Source of the DNA: Acidimicrobiia bacterium
GTDB lineage: Bacteria > Actinomycetota > Acidimicrobiia > Spongiisociales > ZC4RG35
Assembly: GCA_028284765.1 (NCBI GenBank)
Contig: JANQRA010000020.1
Location: 62,001-126,000, forward strand
DNA: 64,000 nucleotides
Direction: 5' to 3'
Below, piece by piece: positions 27,826 through 36,630 of the stretch. The notes beneath the pieces are model-generated. The model saw only the letters and a program-made list of their open reading frames with translations, had not been told where the DNA came from and made no database searches. The position numbers and the translations under genes are program-made. Position 1 is the first letter of the stretch, and every line of letters starts with the position of its first letter.

Positions 27826-27840
27826 AATTGCCTGACAATT
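27826..27840. promoter_or_regulatory. Putative GntR/FCD operator variant
   Basis: AATTGCCTGACAATT, near-palindrome upstream of the MFS gene. Confidence 0.45.
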
Positions 27841-27918
27841 GTCACAAATCTCAGACTCCCTGACGCTCTATGAAACCTCGCTGCCGAGATGTGATGTCAG
27901 CGGAAGATCGGCAGAGCC

Positions 27919-29595
27919 ATGACGATGAAAGATCCGACTGCCGACCGAGCGAATGAAGATTCCTCGATCGCCCCACTGAGGATCGCCACATTTCGGCGGC
28001 TGTGGCTGGCCCTGATCGTCTTCAACCTCGGCCACCTCGTGTTCGTCGTCGCCTCGTCGTGGCTGATACTCGAACTGACCTCCTCCCCGTTCTGGGTGAG
28101 CTTGATGGTGGCCGCGCCCACCCTTCCTTTGCTCCTCATGTCGCTCCCAGCTGGGGCAGCGGCCGACCTCTTGGACAGGCGGCACGTCCTGATCGCGTCT
28201 TCAGCCCTACTGGCGGCTGGCTCGCTCGGCATCTCGGTGCTCTGGGCCTTTGATGCGATTACCCCAGGACGTCTGGTGGGTCTAGGCCTCGTGATCGGTG
28301 TCGGGGTGGCATTCTTCAACCCGGCTTGGCAGGCGATCGTTCCGTCTCTTGTGCCAACCAGCCTCGTGCCGGGAGCGGTGTCTCTGAATTCGGCTACCGG
28401 CGGCGTCGCAACCGCTCTCGGTCCCGCAGTTGGCGGACTTCTCGTTGCCACAGTCGGACCGGGTTGGTCCTTTGTCGTGGCTACGGTCGGCTACCTCACT
28501 CTGCTCCTGACAACTGTTGTGTCGCGGACTCTGGAATGGAACTCTGAGAAGGGGCCGATGTCGGTTGCCATCGCCACCGGCATCAGATACCTCCGATTCT
28601 CTGAAGACTACGTGTGGCTCCTACTGCTCGGATCGCTATTCGGGTTCAGCGCTTCGGCACTGAGGTCAATGCTGCCAAACATCACAAGTGATGTCCTGAC
28701 AGGCGACTCCGCGATGTATGGGTTGCTTCTTGGGATGTTCGGAGTTGGAGCTTTGGTCGGCGGTCTCACGAGAGACATCGGCGGGCGGATCGTCCGGAGT
28801 CGGATGATCCCGCTGTCGATCGTTTCCTTTGGCAGCGCTTCGATGGTTGTAGGCCTTTCACGATCCGTGATCCTCACGGCAGCGGCAATCGCAGTTGCGG
28901 GACTGCTTTGGACATGGATCCTCTCGACCCTGATCAGCACCTACCAGATGCTCACCCCTGATTGGGTCCGCGGCCGGACCATGGGCGCCTTCATTCTGTC
29001 GGTCTTCGGATTCATGCCCCTCGGATCAGTCGTAGCGGGTGCGCTCGGCAGCGTGGTCGGGGCCGACGTCGCTCTTGTCGTGTTCTCAGCAGGGATCATC
29101 GCTGTGGGCGTCTCCGCTCTGAAGATGCCTCTTCCTGTGCTCGAACAGATTGAGCCACCGGTCGTTCCGGAGCCAACCCTTCGCGGGGCGGGTGATGATC
29201 CAACGGACGAGGTAGTCATGGTCACCAACACCTGGACGATTGACGAAGAAGAGTTCGACGACTTCGTCGAACTGCTCTCACGTCTCCGAAAAGTGCGACT
29301 CAGGACTGGGGCCTATCAGTGGACGGCCTATCGGAGTGCAACGAACCTCAATCGCATCAGCGAGACGTTCATGCTCCACTCCTGGGAGCAGCATCTGCAG
29401 CAACACCGGCGGCTAGACGTTCATGCCCTCGAGACCATCGCCGAGATGCGACAGTTCAACAGACCCGAGACCCTCGTCCAGGATCATCTAGTGGCTTTCG
29501 ACGTCGAACATCCCGATCGCCGTCCGGCGTGGCATGAGCTGGTGTCCATTCACGAGGAGTTTCATGCGCCCCACCTCGATGACGATCGGAGCTAA
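27919..29595 (+). CDS. MFS transporter (MFS_3/transmembrane secretion effector type) with C-terminal ABM-like cytosolic domain
   Basis: About 410 aa of hydrophobic TM segments, then about 125 aa soluble domain (MVTNTWTIDEEEFDDFVELLSRLRKVRLRTGAYQWTAYRS...). Confidence 0.85.
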   Translation: MTMKDPTADRANEDSSIAPLRIATFRRLWLALIVFNLGHLVFVVASSWLILELTSSPFWVSLMVAAPTLPLLLMSLPAGAAADLLDRRHVLIASSALLAAGSLGISVLWAFDAITPGRLVGLGLVIGVGVAFFNPAWQAIVPSLVPTSLVPGAVSLNSATGGVATALGPAVGGLLVATVGPGWSFVVATVGYLTLLLTTVVSRTLEWNSEKGPMSVAIATGIRYLRFSEDYVWLLLLGSLFGFSASALRSMLPNITSDVLTGDSAMYGLLLGMFGVGALVGGLTRDIGGRIVRSRMIPLSIVSFGSASMVVGLSRSVILTAAAIAVAGLLWTWILSTLISTYQMLTPDWVRGRTMGAFILSVFGFMPLGSVVAGALGSVVGADVALVVFSAGIIAVGVSALKMPLPVLEQIEPPVVPEPTLRGAGDDPTDEVVMVTNTWTIDEEEFDDFVELLSRLRKVRLRTGAYQWTAYRSATNLNRISETFMLHSWEQHLQQHRRLDVHALETIAEMRQFNRPETLVQDHLVAFDVEHPDRRPAWHELVSIHEEFHAPHLDDDRS

Positions 29596-29605
29596 GGAAC
29601 CGAAA

Positions 29606-30670
29606 TCAGAGATCGACTGGGACACCAAGCTGAGCACCGACGAGTCTCAGCTCCCGCACGAGGTCATGTGGCAGCAGGACCCCGTCACGGTCTGATTGAA
29701 GCAACCGTTTGCGCTCAGGCTCACCGGGGACCAGGACCTCGCTGAAGCCCTCAGCCGGTTGCGTCGACTTGACTTGATCGACCACGGAAGTGACCGCCGA
29801 TTGGAAGGTCGATGTTGGGCCCATCTGGCCAGGATCGATGACGATCATCAGGAGACCGTTGTGCAATTCGCCGGGCTTGAGCTCTGGAGCCATGGCGCCC
29901 ACCAGCGCCCCGGCCAACAGCTCGACTGCGAAAGCGAGTGCGTAACCCTTGTGCTCACCAAACGGTCTGATCGCACCGCCTCTTTCGAGCGCGAGGGGGT
30001 CGCTGCTGGGTGTTCCATCCGCGTCGATTAGATACTCGGCATCCAGTTGCTGCCGCCTTGCCTTGGCGGCTGCGGCCTTGCCGCCGGCTATCACTGATGT
30101 CGCGAAGTCAAGCGAGAAGACTTCATCACCCTGGGGGATCGCGACTGCCAACGGGTTCGTGCCCCATACGGGAGCCCTTCCACCGAACGGAGCCACGTTC
30201 CCCTGTGCCCCTGTTGGAGCACCACCAACAAACAGCAATGCGATAAGGCCCTCGCGAGCACATCTTTCGGTGAAGTCGCCGAGACGCCCGATGTGATTGA
30301 TATGGAAGGCACCACAGACTGAAACTCCGCTGGAGCGGGCCTTGGTCGCACCCATGTCAGCCGCTTGCAACGCTGCCATCTGACCAAATCCCCACCGCCC
30401 GTCGAGAACTGCGACCGTATCGCTTTCTCTGACGATCTCGGGTCTCGCCGCCGGATCGAGACGCCCTGATTTGATCCTCTCGACGTACTGGGGGATACGC
30501 AGCAGGCCATGCGAGTGGTGCCCGATCCTCTCACTCCACACGAGAAGGCTCGCAACACTGTTGGCGATATCGTCAGGTGCGCCAGCCCCTATGAAGAGGC
30601 CTTCTGCCACCTCGAGCAGACGCGACCAGTGATACGAGTGAGAGGCGTGCTCGCGGGCCCCCTGATCCAT
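29606..30670 (-). CDS. Ldh_2-family malate/L-lactate/sulfolactate-type dehydrogenase
   Basis: HHSHGLLRIPQYVERIKSGRLDP, GFGQMAALQAADMGATKAR, FGEHKGYALAFAVELLAGAL. Confidence 0.9.
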   Translation of the reverse strand: MDQGAREHASHSYHWSRLLEVAEGLFIGAGAPDDIANSVASLLVWSERIGHHSHGLLRIPQYVERIKSGRLDPAARPEIVRESDTVAVLDGRWGFGQMAALQAADMGATKARSSGVSVCGAFHINHIGRLGDFTERCAREGLIALLFVGGAPTGAQGNVAPFGGRAPVWGTNPLAVAIPQGDEVFSLDFATSVIAGGKAAAAKARRQQLDAEYLIDADGTPSSDPLALERGGAIRPFGEHKGYALAFAVELLAGALVGAMAPELKPGELHNGLLMIVIDPGQMGPTSTFQSAVTSVVDQVKSTQPAEGFSEVLVPGEPERKRLLQSDRDGVLLPHDLVRELRLVGAQLGVPVDL

Positions 30671-30672
30671 TG

Positions 30673-31584
30673 TCAGGACAAATCCGAACAGCTGGATTCG
30701 TAGTAGCGACGAGCGGTCTCCGCCGCCTCATCGCTCAGCGGCTCGAACGGAGGGAGCAGCCGACGCGGGAAGCTGGGATCGACCAACCACGAGGTCAACT
30801 TGTCATAGGCTCCGTCGATGTGGGGCCGGTCCACACCGGCGTATAGACCCTCGGCTACTTCGATCATCCGTTTCTGGATAGCAAAGGCGCGATCAATCCG
30901 TCCGTCCCGCCCTGCTTCGAACAGCTCGCGGCTGAAGTTCGGGAACACCGGACCGAGACTGCTTATCAAGGAGCACTCGCCATACAAGCAGCCGTATGGG
31001 AACGGGCCTTGAAGGAAGAAATGCTGGAGCTCGGCCGCTTTGGTCATCACGCCCCTTATGAATCCCATGTCCATCGTGCTGGTCTTGGTGGCTACCAGAT
31101 TCGGCACCTCGTCGACAGTTATCTCATATTCAGCTGGTGACATGGTGTTGACGCCTCGCGGGTAGTTGTAGTGAAGGAACCCAGCCTCCGGAAACGCGCC
31201 ACACACATCCTTGAAGAAGCCCACCTTCTCGGCGGAACTCATGGCCCCCCATGAAGGAAGAACAATTTGAAACGTCGATGCTCCCCTCGATATCCCGTAC
31301 TCGATGCGTTCTTTGGCGTGCTCGGTCGAGAGGGTGATCACTCCGATTTGGGGATAGAAGTCATCCAACATGTGGTCCATGAAGACGTCAACGATGCGGC
31401 GATACGCGACATCGCTTACAGCGTGACCTTCACCGGCGGTACCAAGGACGTACAGGTGCCGATAGCCGGCCGTGGCGAGGTTCTCGATCTGCCTTGAGAA
31501 GGCGCGCTCATCAAGCTCATAGTCTTCGGTCCAGGGTGTGTTGGCACCTTTGAGCAACGCTTGCGGATAGCGAGTCATGTGCAA
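30673..31584 (-). CDS. Dihydrodipicolinate synthase/N-acetylneuraminate lyase-family protein
   Basis: MHMTRYPQALLKGANTPWTEDYELDERAFSRQIENLATAGYRHLYVLGTAGEGHAVS; FLHYNYPRGVN, LVATKTSTMD. Confidence 0.85.
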   Translation of the reverse strand: MHMTRYPQALLKGANTPWTEDYELDERAFSRQIENLATAGYRHLYVLGTAGEGHAVSDVAYRRIVDVFMDHMLDDFYPQIGVITLSTEHAKERIEYGISRGASTFQIVLPSWGAMSSAEKVGFFKDVCGAFPEAGFLHYNYPRGVNTMSPAEYEITVDEVPNLVATKTSTMDMGFIRGVMTKAAELQHFFLQGPFPYGCLYGECSLISSLGPVFPNFSRELFEAGRDGRIDRAFAIQKRMIEVAEGLYAGVDRPHIDGAYDKLTSWLVDPSFPRRLLPPFEPLSDEAAETARRYYESSCSDLS

Positions 31585-31635
31585 CCGATCACGCCGAGGC
31601 TCGAGCCGCCGCCGACACGAGGATGGAACTCACAA

Positions 31636-31881
31636 TCATCCACCGCTGAGAGCTGGCAGAAAGTGAATCTCCGCCTCCGGAGCAACGGTGACGTAGTCGG
31701 CATTGGTCATTATCTCCCCGTCTATCGCTACTGACATGTGACCAAGACCAGCCTGGCGAACGTCGGGGAATCTCGCCTCCAACGCGGCGATGACCTGGCT
31801 GACCGTTTCTGCTTCGACATCCACAGTCTTGCGTCCGCCACATCGGCGCTTCAAATCACCCAGCAGGTGTACCCGTGGCAC
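31636..31881 (-). CDS. MoaD/ThiS-family sulfur-carrier protein
   Basis: GTG start at 31881; VHLLGDLKRRCGG...ALEARFPDVR...VAPEAEIHFLPALSGG with terminal Gly-Gly; overlaps the end of the XDH gene by 26 bp. Confidence 0.85.
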   Translation of the reverse strand: MPRVHLLGDLKRRCGGRKTVDVEAETVSQVIAALEARFPDVRQAGLGHMSVAIDGEIMTNADYVTVAPEAEIHFLPALSGG

Positions 31882-34120
31882 CGTTGAGTTCGCTACTGAG
31901 AGCATCGACAACCCTGGGTGGCGACATAGGCAGATCGCGAAGCCGCACGTCAGTTGCGCCGTTGATTGCGTTGGCGATCGCGGCCAGAGGGGGAACGATT
32001 CCGACTTCACCCACACCCCTGACCCCATAGGGGTGACCCGGATTCGGGACCTCGACGATGACGGTATCGATCATCGGGAGATCAGACGCCACGGGCATTC
32101 TGTAGTCCAGGAACATTGGGTTCTCCATGCGGCCCGAATCGTCATAGACGTATTCCTCGTTGAGCGCCCATCCGATGCCTTGGACGACGCCGCCCTGCAT
32201 CTGTCCTTCGACGTAGCTCGGGTGTATCGCGCGCCCCGCATCTTGCGCTGTCGTGTATCGGAGGATGTCGACAAGACCAGTGTCAGGGTCAACTTCGACA
32301 TCGCAAACCTGAGTCGAGAAGGCAGGACCCACACCGCGAGCTGTCAACGAAGCCGTGGCAGCAATCGGCCCACCAGTTTTGGCAGCGGATCCGGCTATCT
32401 CAGCCAAGGAGAGAGGTGGCTTGGATCCGTCTGAGTGCTGCGCCTGGCCAGACTGCCACTCGACATCATCAGGTTCTGCACCCCATATCATTGCTGCCCT
32501 GCCGCGCAGGTCCTCAACGATCTCACCGCAGGCCTCGATCACGGCCATCCCTGTGGCGAACGTGACTCGGCTGCCACCGGTGACGTCAGTGAAACCGATC
32601 GAATCGGTGTCGACGATCGATGGCCGTATCCTCGTCTCGTCTATACCGAGGACCTCGGCCGCCATGAGGGCCATCGAGGCGCGGCTACCCCCGATGTCTG
32701 GCGAACCCGTGAGCACAGACGCTGTGCCGTCCTCGTGAATGCTGACGGTTGCGGAGGAGCCCAGACCGGCGTTGAACCAGAAGCCGCAGGCCACGCCTCT
32801 CCCCTGGTTGGGTCCGAGCGTTGCCTTGTAGTGGGGATGCTCCTTGATCGCCTCGAGCGTCTCCTTGAAGCCGATGAGCTTGAAGGTAGGGCCATACGTG
32901 GACTCACTCCCCTCCTCAACCGCGTTCTGGTAACGGAGGTCGATCGGGTCCATAGAGAGCGCCTCAGCAATCTCGTCGAGCACGGACTCCGCGGCGAAAG
33001 CCCCTATCGGCGCTCCCGGCGCTCTATACGCGGCGACCTTGGGCGTGTTGATGACGACATCTAGTCCGGTGATCGAAACATCGTGGATCTCATATGGGGC
33101 GAGCACGGTCTGACAGGCAGCCCCTACGGGAGATCCCTTGAAGGCCCCGGCGTCGAAGGCCATCCAGACCTCCGCAGCTGTGATTTTGCCATCGGACGTC
33201 GCTCCAATCTTCACTCGGACTCTCGACCCTGGACCAGGGCCCGTCGCCATGAAGACCTCGTCGCGACTCATCACCATCTTCACGGGGCGTCCCGACTTGG
33301 CTGACAGCAGCACTGCGAGGGGTTCGAGATAGATGGTTGTCTTACCGCCGAAGCCGCCCCCGATCTCAGCCGGTATGACCTTCAGTCTGGATCGTTCCCA
33401 ACCCAACACTTTCGCGGTTTGATCTCTAACCAAGAAGTGACCCTGTGAAGAGCACCAGACCACCGACCTGCCATCTTCGCCCGTGTCGGCGACCACCGCG
33501 TGCGGCTCGATGTAACCCTGATGCACTTGTTTGGTGGTGAACTCACGCTCGATGACCACATCCGCTCTCGCGAAGCCTTGCTTCGTATCACCTCGGTTGA
33601 ACACGTGACGCTTGGCGATGTTGGTCGGTTCACCACCATCGGGGTCCAGATCGCTATGGAGGATCGGAGCATCCGACGCCATTGCCTCGTCAACGTTGAG
33701 GACGTGGGGATGGATCTCGTAGACGACCTGGAGAGCCTGCGCGGCTGCATCCGCCGCCTGTTGCGAGGTCGCGGCAATGGCTGCGACAGGATGGCCGATG
33801 TACAAAACCTTGTCTCTGGCCATCACATTGTGTGAGAGGTCACGGAAGTCGACCACGGACTCGCCGCTCATGGCCTCCTCGTGGCTGATCTCAGGGAAGT
33901 CCTGAGCAGTAATCACAGCCTTGACGCCAGAAATCGCACGAGCGGCAGTCGTGTCGATCGATTTGATCGTCGCGTGGGGATGGGGGCTTCGGACGACCAC
34001 TCCAACCAGCATTCCGGGGAGGTAATAGTCGGCACCAAATCGAGCCTTACCCGTGACCTTGTCTAGGCCGTCGGGGCGAATCGATCGTTGACCAATGTGC
34101 TTGAAGGAAGTTGAAGTCAT
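31856..34120 (-). CDS. Xanthine dehydrogenase-family molybdopterin-binding large subunit
   Basis: RPDGLDKVTGKARFGADYYLPGMLVGVVVRSPHPHA; GGGFGGKT; YRAPGAPIGAFAAESVLDEIA; GVGEVGIVPPLAAIANAI. Confidence 0.95.
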   Translation of the reverse strand: MTSTSFKHIGQRSIRPDGLDKVTGKARFGADYYLPGMLVGVVVRSPHPHATIKSIDTTAARAISGVKAVITAQDFPEISHEEAMSGESVVDFRDLSHNVMARDKVLYIGHPVAAIAATSQQAADAAAQALQVVYEIHPHVLNVDEAMASDAPILHSDLDPDGGEPTNIAKRHVFNRGDTKQGFARADVVIEREFTTKQVHQGYIEPHAVVADTGEDGRSVVWCSSQGHFLVRDQTAKVLGWERSRLKVIPAEIGGGFGGKTTIYLEPLAVLLSAKSGRPVKMVMSRDEVFMATGPGPGSRVRVKIGATSDGKITAAEVWMAFDAGAFKGSPVGAACQTVLAPYEIHDVSITGLDVVINTPKVAAYRAPGAPIGAFAAESVLDEIAEALSMDPIDLRYQNAVEEGSESTYGPTFKLIGFKETLEAIKEHPHYKATLGPNQGRGVACGFWFNAGLGSSATVSIHEDGTASVLTGSPDIGGSRASMALMAAEVLGIDETRIRPSIVDTDSIGFTDVTGGSRVTFATGMAVIEACGEIVEDLRGRAAMIWGAEPDDVEWQSGQAQHSDGSKPPLSLAEIAGSAAKTGGPIAATASLTARGVGPAFSTQVCDVEVDPDTGLVDILRYTTAQDAGRAIHPSYVEGQMQGGVVQGIGWALNEEYVYDDSGRMENPMFLDYRMPVASDLPMIDTVIVEVPNPGHPYGVRGVGEVGIVPPLAAIANAINGATDVRLRDLPMSPPRVVDALSSELNGATGTPAG

Positions 34121-34123
34121 CTT

Positions 34124-34615
34124 CTATTCTCCAACGGTCTCGGACTCTGAGGCCAAGTCCGCCGCCACGTCGAGGATCGATCGGACAATCTTGTCATATC
34201 CGGTGCAGCGGCACAGATTTCCAGCAATCGCATAGCGGACCTCCTTCTCGTTGGGGGTTGGATTGCGATCCAGCAATGCCTTCGCCGCCACGAGAAACCC
34301 TGGGGTGCAAATCCCACATTGCAGAGCCGCTCCTTCGAGGAAAGCAGCCTGTAGGGGATGGAGGTTGTCCGGGTCGGCAAGTCCTTCCACCGTGACAACT
34401 TGTGAGTTCTGGACCTCGGGTGCAAACACAAGGCAGGAGCAGGTGAGTTCGCCATTCAGCAGCACCGAGCATGCTCCGCAATCGCCCGTACCGCATCCTT
34501 CTTTGACTCCAGTCAGCTTCAGTTCATCCCTGAGCGCACTGAGAAGCGTCTGAGAGTCATCGACGAGAAACTCGACTGGGTCCCCGTTGACCGAGCATGT
34601 GACATGTGTCTTCAT
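34124..34615 (-). CDS. Xanthine dehydrogenase-family [2Fe-2S] small subunit
   Basis: GVKEGCGTGDCGACSVLLNG, CGICTPGFLVAA, NLCRCTGYDKIV. Confidence 0.97.
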   Translation of the reverse strand: MKTHVTCSVNGDPVEFLVDDSQTLLSALRDELKLTGVKEGCGTGDCGACSVLLNGELTCSCLVFAPEVQNSQVVTVEGLADPDNLHPLQAAFLEGAALQCGICTPGFLVAAKALLDRNPTPNEKEVRYAIAGNLCRCTGYDKIVRSILDVAADLASESETVGE

Positions 34616-35559
34616 GATTCCGCGCCGGCCCTTTCCGCAGCTGTTCGAAGAACCCGTTTCGTCAGGACCCCCGCTATGTGGATACGAAAGTCCCTTGTCC
34701 CCCGCTTGTCACTTATCGGTTCGATCTGCTCCTTTGCTAGATCTGCTGCGCGTTCAAGACCGGGCTCGTCGAGGGACCTGCCAACCAGGGCATCCGAAAT
34801 GCCGACGATCGGCACCGTGGTGGGCGCCACTGCGCCTAGGACGAGATCTGCGTTTGTGACTTCACCAGTCGGACCCACCGACACCCGGGCGCCTGCACCT
34901 ACCACGGCGATGTCCATCTCCGTACGAGGCGTGAACCTCTGATACGCGTCCGACGTCCCTGCTGCCGGGCGGTCGGCAAGAAACTCAACGATGAACTCGT
35001 CGTTCGTTAACGATGTCTGGCCTGGTCCCGTCGTGATTGCAGTAACCGGAACTGTGCGCTCACCCTCCGGAGAAGCAATCACGGCGCTGAACTCGTTGAC
35101 AACGAGAGACGGACCAGTGTCTGCGGCCGGAGACGCATTGCACAGGTTGCCCCCAAGACTCGCCCTTGTTTGGATCTGGTCCGATCCGATCAGACCAGCC
35201 GCCTCAACAAGTCCCGGAAACTCACCGCTCAGTCTCGAGTCTCTCGTGAGGTGAGCGGCGGGAGTGCTCGCACCTATGCGCCAAAGCTTGTCATCGACGT
35301 TCAACCCCGTGAGCCGAGGGATGCGTTTGAGGTCAACGAGGAATTCCGGAAGCCGTCGCCCAGCTTTGGACTGAGGGAGGATATCGGTGGCGCCGGCAAA
35401 GACCCTTGAGCCAGGGTTCGAGCGGAGGAAGTCGCAGGCCTCGTCAATCGTGGAAGGGGCTACGTAGGGCAAGGAGCTTCTCGTTCTTGGGGAAGGCGCA
35501 TACTGATTTGAATTGTAGGACGAATCAAGGCTGCCTTGAAACCACTCCTTTGCGGACAT
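34612..35559 (-). CDS. Xanthine dehydrogenase-family FAD-binding medium subunit
   Basis: VAPSTIDEACDFLRSNPGSRVFAGATDILPQ; QTRASLGGNLCNASPAADTGP. Confidence 0.94.
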   Translation of the reverse strand: MSAKEWFQGSLDSSYNSNQYAPSPRTRSSLPYVAPSTIDEACDFLRSNPGSRVFAGATDILPQSKAGRRLPEFLVDLKRIPRLTGLNVDDKLWRIGASTPAAHLTRDSRLSGEFPGLVEAAGLIGSDQIQTRASLGGNLCNASPAADTGPSLVVNEFSAVIASPEGERTVPVTAITTGPGQTSLTNDEFIVEFLADRPAAGTSDAYQRFTPRTEMDIAVVGAGARVSVGPTGEVTNADLVLGAVAPTTVPIVGISDALVGRSLDEPGLERAADLAKEQIEPISDKRGTRDFRIHIAGVLTKRVLRTAAERAGAES

Positions 35560-35595
35560 GCCGCTTCGAGCCGGAGCCCAGTTCGGTTTATGCTA

Positions 35596-35608
35596 AATGT
35601 CCGACATT
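35596..35608. promoter_or_regulatory. Putative GntR/FCD operator, perfect palindrome, in divergent promoter
   Basis: AATGTCCGACATT between the XDH operon (start 35559) and the hydroxyacid dehydrogenase (start about 35650). Confidence 0.65.
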
Positions 35609-35649
35609 CACAGGCACAGATGGAACCGACCGAAAGAGGACACCCCGCA

Positions 35650-36630
35650 GTGAGCGCCAAACCCTTGGTCACATTCATCGACCCATTGACGTGGACTCGG
35701 GACTTCTCGTATGCCGTGGAAGAACAAGCACTGTCTGAGGTCGGTGTGCGTCTGGTGGTCCCAAAAGACGAGGACGAAAGAGACCGTCTCCTACCGCTTG
35801 CTGACGCGGTGGTCTCGAGTGGCACGGTGAACGTCGACAAGGACACGATCGACAGGCTGAAGAACTGTGTGGCTATTCAGTGCTACTCAGTTGGCATGAA
35901 CGCGATCGACCTCGAGGCGGCAACTGAGGCCGGCATTCGCGTCGGCAACGCCAACGCCTCTACGACCGAGGTCGCGGACCACACAATGGCTCTCCTTCTC
36001 GCCCTACAGCGTCGGCTGGTGCCAATGATTGCGGCAACCTCAGACGGCGAGTGGGACCTCCGGAATCTCCCCATTGCAATAGAGATCCGGAGGCTTGCTG
36101 GACAAACGCTGGGCATAGTTGGGGCAGGACGGATAGGTCGGGCCGTTGCAAGCAGAGCTCGAGCCTTTGGCTTCGTGACCGTCGCCAGCGATCCTGTCCA
36201 TCCGGACCCTCCCGACCCTGATCTGGAAATGGTCACCCTGGAGGACCTCTTCACTCGCAGCGACGCCATAGCTGTCTGCGCCTCGCTGGGGCCCGGCTCC
36301 TACAAAATCATCAACGATGCGGTGCTTGCGCACGCCAAGAAGGGGACTCTGTTTGTCAACGCTGCGAGAGGTGCGCTCGTCGATGAACAAGCCCTGGCTT
36401 CTGCGCTTTCTGACGGACGTATCGCCTTGGCCGCCCTCGACGTACGCGACCCTGAGCCTCCTGATCCCCGAAACGACCCACTGAGCGGACGTGATGACGT
36501 GATTCAGACACCCCACATGGCTGCTATGTCGGACGGTTCGAGAGAAGACATCCACCATCTAGTTGCGGAGAGCCTGATTTCAATGTTGAGAGAAGCTGGA
36601 CGGCTTCACGACAGGAGCAGTGCCAACTGA
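35650..36630 (+). CDS. NAD-dependent D-2-hydroxyacid dehydrogenase
   Basis: GTG start after AGAGGA; AGQTLGIVGAGRIGRAVASRARAFGF; close paralog of the N-half of the 17827-19869 fusion. Confidence 0.9.
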   Translation: MSAKPLVTFIDPLTWTRDFSYAVEEQALSEVGVRLVVPKDEDERDRLLPLADAVVSSGTVNVDKDTIDRLKNCVAIQCYSVGMNAIDLEAATEAGIRVGNANASTTEVADHTMALLLALQRRLVPMIAATSDGEWDLRNLPIAIEIRRLAGQTLGIVGAGRIGRAVASRARAFGFVTVASDPVHPDPPDPDLEMVTLEDLFTRSDAIAVCASLGPGSYKIINDAVLAHAKKGTLFVNAARGALVDEQALASALSDGRIALAALDVRDPEPPDPRNDPLSGRDDVIQTPHMAAMSDGSREDIHHLVAESLISMLREAGRLHDRSSAN

